From Ptiloglossa arizonensis (taxonomy: Eukaryota > Arthropoda > Insecta > Hymenoptera > Colletidae): 64,000 nucleotides of DNA. The DNA is taken from the NCBI RefSeq assembly GCF_051014685.1, contig NW_027479474.1, forward strand, positions 52,175-116,174, given 5' to 3'. Shown piece by piece: positions 62,021 to 64,000 of the stretch (position 1 is the first letter of the stretch; every line of letters begins with the position of its first letter). The notes under the pieces were generated by a model. The model did no database searches and was not told the DNA's origin. It saw nothing but the letters and a program-made list of their open reading frames with translations. A program made the translations under genes and the position numbers.

Positions 62021-64000
62021 AATGGCCTAGGAAAAAAATACACATACCGTTGTAATCGGGCGAGTTTCTACTTTCAGACGCAACAGGAATTTTTGGGTTA
62101 GGTCAATCCGTTCGCGAGATATGGGAGTTTGAAGCCAAGAAATGGTTGACAAGGCAAAAAATTTTTCGCAATTCTGCTGCTCCAAACGGTTAACCAGAAT
62201 GGCCTAGGGAGAAAATACACATACCCCTGTAATCGGGCTAGTTTCTACTTTCAGATGCAATAGGAATTTTTGGGTTATGTCAATCCGTTCGCGAGATATG
62301 GGAGTTTGAAGCCAAGAAATGGTTGAGAAGGCAAAAAATTTTTCGCAATTCTGCTGCTCCAAACGCTTAACAAGAATGGCCTAGGGAAAAAATACACATA
62401 CCGTTGTAATCGGGCGAGTTTCTACTTTCAGATGCAACAGGAATTTTTGGGTTAGGTCAATCCGTTCGCGAGATATGGGAGTTTGAAGCAAAGAAATGGT
62501 TGAGAAGGCAAAAAATTTTTCGCAATTCTGCTGCTCCAAACGCTTAACCAGAATGGCCTAGGGAAAAAATACACATACCGTTGTAATCGGGCGAGTTTCT
62601 AATTTCAGATGCAACAGGAATTTTTGGGTTATGTCAATCCGTTCGCGAGATATGGGAGTTTGAAGCTAAGAAATGGTTGAGAAGACAACAAATTTTTCGC
62701 ACTTCTGCTGCTCCAAACGCTTAACCAGAATGGTCTAGGGAAAAAATGCACATACCGTTGTAATCGGGCGAGTTTCTACTTTCAGATGCAACAGGAATTT
62801 TTGGGTTAGGTCAATCCGTTCGCGAGATATGGGAGTTTGAAGCAAAGAAATGGTTGAGAAGGCAAAAAATTTTTCGCAATTCTGCTGCTCCAAACGCTTA
62901 ACCAGAATGGCCTAGGGAAAAAATACACATACCGTTGTAATCGGGCAAGTTTCTACTTTCAGATGCAACAGGAATTTTTGGGTTAGGTCAATCCGTTCGC
63001 GAGATATGGGAGTTTGAAGCTAAGAAATGGTTGAGAAGACAACAAATTTTTCGCACTTCTGCTGCTCCAAACGCTTAACCAGAATGGTATAGGCAAAAAA
63101 TACACATACCGTTGTAATCGGGCGAGTTTCTACTTTCAGATGCAACAGGAATTTTTGGGTTAGGTCAATCCGTTCGCGAGATATGGGAGTTTGAAGCCAA
63201 GAAATGGTTGAGAAGGCAAAAAATTTTTCGCAATTCTGCTGCTTCAAACGCTTAACCAGATTGGCCTAGGGAAAAAATACACATACCGTTGTAATCGGGC
63301 AAGTTTCTACTTTCAGATGCAATAGGAATTTTTGGGTTAGGTCAATCCGTTCGCGAGATATGGGAGTTTGAAGCCTAGAAATGGTTGACAAGGCAAAAAA
63401 TTTTTCGCAATTCTGCTGCTCCAAACGGTTAAACAGAATGGCCTAGGGAGAAAATACACATACCGCTGCAATCGGGCGAGTTTCTACTTTCAGATGCAAT
63501 AGGAATTTTTGGGTTAGGTCAATCCGTTCGCGAGATATGGGAGTTTGAAGCCAAGAAATGGTTGAGGAGGCAAAAAATTTTTGGTAATTCTTTTGCTCCA
63601 AACGCTTAACCAGAATGGCCTAGGGAAAAAATACACACAGCGTTTTAATCGGGCGAGTTTGTACTTTCAGGTGCAACAGGAATTTTTGGGTTAGGTCAAT
63701 CCGTTCGCGAGATATGGGAGTTTGAAGCCAAGGAATGGTTGAGAAGGCAAAAAATTTTTCGCAATTCTGCTGCTCCAAACGCTTAACCAGAATGGCCTAG
63801 GGAAAAAATACACATACCTCTGTAATCGGGCGAGTTTCTACTTTCAGATGCAATAGGAATTTTTGGGTTACGTCAATCCGTTCGCGAGATATGGGAGTTT
63901 GAAGCCAAGAAATGGTTGAGGAGGCAAAAAATTTTTGGTAATTCTTTTGCTCCAAACGCTTAACCAGAATGGCCTAGGGAAAAAATACACATACCGTTGT
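62020..64000 (+). repeat. Mixed monomers at the right edge
   Basis: Types seen elsewhere are mixed here: CCCCTG at 62224, GCAAAGAAA monomers, GTATAGGC at about 63088, and from 63390 a TTGACAAGG/GGTTAAACAG monomer followed by the divergent TTTGGTAATTC subfamily with CACACAGCG. The order matches 39.7-40.3 kb, so the array continues past the window. The last monomer, starting at 63898, is cut at 103 bp. Confidence 0.78.

Larger units (their letters stand above)
1..64000 (+). repeat. 177-bp tandem satellite array filling the window
   Basis: The whole window is a head-to-tail array of one monomer in a single orientation. With TTTGAAG as monomer position 1, starts fall at 1, 178, 355 and on to 63898, so 361 complete monomers span 63,897 bp, followed by a 103-bp partial copy. 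Landmarks in consensus coordinates are an A6T5 tract at 29-39, a CCTAGG palindrome at 76-81, an A6 tract at 83-88, an AATTTTT tract at 138-144, a TCGCGA palindrome at 162-167, and a CENP-B-box-like site at 160-176. G+C is about 42%. Most monomers differ from the consensus by a few substitutions that recur in fixed combinations, which defines higher-order repeats. No gene, transposon or unique spacer interrupts the array. The satellite family and the host are not recognised. A centromeric or pericentromeric location is inferred from the architecture. Confidence 0.97.

Noticed and set aside
1..64000. CRISPR array, suggested by regular repeats
   Set aside because: There are no unique spacers. 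The whole 177-bp period is repeated, and its length and array size do not fit CRISPR.
1..64000. Telomere-like GGGTTAGG, and the GGTTTAGG variant, in the monomers
   Set aside because: It is a single eight-base match per monomer with no tandem telomere repeats, so it is most likely chance.
1..64000. Primate alpha satellite
   Set aside because: Monomer length is 177 rather than 171 bp and the sequence does not resemble alpha satellite. Only the short box-like motif is shared.
1..64000. Transposon insertions, rRNA or tRNA genes within the array
   Set aside because: Following the 177-bp register from end to end leaves no room: every interval between monomer starts is 176, 177 or 178 bp.
1..64000. 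Bacterial or plasmid origin, iterons or operators
   Set aside because: A 64-kb array of 177-bp units with nested higher-order repeats is typical of eukaryotic satellites and has no iteron-like short repeats or replication genes nearby.

Overview
The window is one uninterrupted block of satellite DNA. A 177-bp monomer is repeated head to tail in one orientation from the first base to the last. Taking TTTGAAG as monomer position 1, monomers begin at 1, 178, 355 and so on. The last complete one ends at 63897, giving 361 whole monomers and a 103-bp partial copy. I followed the register through the window and found only twelve monomers that are not exactly 177 bp. Six are 176 bp and six are 178 bp, so the net drift is zero. 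The monomer consensus is about 42% G+C. I see no protein-coding gene, tRNA, rRNA, CRISPR array, transposon insertion, inversion or foreign spacer.

This is a eukaryotic centromeric or pericentromeric type of array, judged by the nucleosome-sized monomer, the single orientation, the higher-order repeats (HORs) and the CENP-B-box-like site. I do not recognise the satellite family and cannot name the organism or say whether it is animal or plant. CpG is not depleted in the consensus (observed/expected about 1.1), which hints at recent homogenisation or a lightly methylated genome.

Layout: 1-2.8 kb is mixed monomers with an 885-bp (5-monomer) echo. 2.8-6.9 kb has 1062-bp (6-mer) units. 5.9-10.9 kb is a tandem pair of 2478-bp (14-mer) units. 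9.6-12 kb has a 1593-bp (9-mer) duplication. 12-27 kb holds 885-bp pentamers embedded in 2.5-4.4 kb super-units; each super-unit carries a cassette with a 178-bp monomer and a perfect CENP-B-box core. 27-30.3 kb is a mosaic. 30.3-34.2 kb is a pair of 1947-bp (11-mer) units, followed to 37.5 kb by units of 6, 5, 6 and 4 monomers. 38-48 kb is a long region of 531-bp, 2301-bp and about 6.2-kb duplications, with a divergent monomer subfamily and PmeI-type variants. 47.6-49 kb has a cluster of one-base homopolymer indels. 50.3-54.6 kb is a 708-bp tetramer HOR with six copies in exact register. 57.1-61 kb is a second 11-mer pair, followed by tetramers to 62 kb. 62-64 kb is mixed monomers.

The short open frames on the minus strand are by-products of the repeat. 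177 is 59 codons, one frame has no stop except a TAG inside the CCTAGG site, and the frame opens wherever that site is mutated. No gene network can be described. The functional hypothesis is structural: centromeric or heterochromatic DNA with a scattered subset of protein-binding boxes.
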